Shown here piece by piece: positions 20,879-21,102 of a stretch of 21,102 bases of DNA. A program made the position numbers and the translations under genes. Position 1 is the first letter of the stretch, and each line of letters begins with the position of its first letter. Source of the stretch: a virus; IMG/VR virus record IMGVR_UViG_3300020020_000173, positions 1-21,102 of that record; one strand, given 5' to 3'. A model generated the notes under the pieces. The model did not search any database. It was not told the origin of the DNA and saw nothing but the letters and a program-made list of their open reading frames with translations.

Positions 20879-21102
20879 ATGAAACTACTCCAATATTTAT
20901 TGGCCCTCCTCATAGCACCATTTTCATTGGCAGCTCAAAGCGCCTGTGAAACCAATATCACCAAAGGGCTGAATGGAGGGTTGCTCCTGACATTACAACC
21001 AGGAATCGCTCAAACAGTTAGTTGGGATTTCTCCACCTGTTGGTTTGGCATCCAAAACTTCACGATTTACGTCACCAAGCCCAGGGCGTGTCCCTCTTGT
21101 AC
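20879..21102 (+). CDS. Secreted protein, C-terminus cut by window edge
   Basis: The frame opens with ATG 20879, one base after the barrel gene's TGA, and runs off the right edge after 74 codons. The N-terminus MKLLQYLLALLIAPFSLA is a signal peptide with a likely cut before AQSAC. The visible mature part is beta-like and polar, with SWDFSTCWFGIQNFTIYVT and several cysteines (near residues 23, 54, 70 and 73) that could form disulfides after export. It has no recognised family. Together with the preceding genes it makes a run of exported proteins. The end of the gene is not in the window. Confidence 0.7.
   Translation, partial: MKLLQYLLALLIAPFSLAAQSACETNITKGLNGGLLLTLQPGIAQTVSWDFSTCWFGIQNFTIYVTKPRACPSC

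Noticed and set aside
1-21102. tRNA, CRISPR, insertion sequence, integrase/att site or amber recoding
   Set aside because: No cloverleaf, regularly spaced identical repeats, transposase or recombinase motifs were noticed, and genes are intact under the standard bacterial code.

Overview
The window is a stretch of a tailed double-stranded DNA bacteriophage (or prophage) genome. It encodes a large terminase, a large portal of podovirus type, a trimeric tail fibre, a tail-collar-like protein, a block of long helical virion proteins and a holin/lipoprotein pair. No integrase, tRNA, CRISPR array, insertion sequence or ribosomal RNA was recognised. The phage is most likely uncultured. A host in Verrucomicrobiota (or a related Gram-negative lineage) is my inference. 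It rests on small secreted beta-rich proteins that resemble the 'STNLxxW'-type domains common in that phylum, on an outer-membrane barrel and a lipoprotein (which imply a Gram-negative host), and on moderate GC.

Layout. (1) Positions 1-9130, all on the minus strand and read right to left: TerL, a 117-aa unknown, portal, two small zinc-ribbon proteins in a low-GC patch, a 103-aa unknown, then a translationally coupled cassette: two-domain glycosyltransferase, Methyltransf_24-like enzyme, FkbM methyltransferase, second glycosyltransferase. A gene truncated by the window edge follows. (2) Positions 9177-17453, plus strand: trimeric fibre with collagen-like and YadA-head-like repeats, tail-collar-like protein, putative head-tail adaptor, a glycine-tailed protein, two long helical (probably internal virion/ejection) proteins and a possible 11-residue basic peptide. 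(3) Positions 17447-18042, minus strand: RusA-like Holliday junction resolvase and a small Cys protein, convergent with block 2. (4) Positions 18145-21102, mostly plus strand: small membrane protein, two small cytoplasmic proteins, holin-like protein, lipoprotein, and a run of secreted beta-rich proteins including a predicted outer-membrane barrel. One 56-aa two-helix membrane protein lies here on the opposite strand.

Genes are packed tightly. At least ten junctions are 4-base ATGA/GTGA overlaps, which I used to correct several start codons. TerL and the fibre operon diverge from at most 46 bases. Major capsid, scaffold, small terminase and endolysin genes are not visible and presumably lie outside the window. 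Five small genes (a partial one at the left edge, 35, 43, 53 and 56 aa) and one secreted gene cut by the right edge were found by reading the sequence directly.
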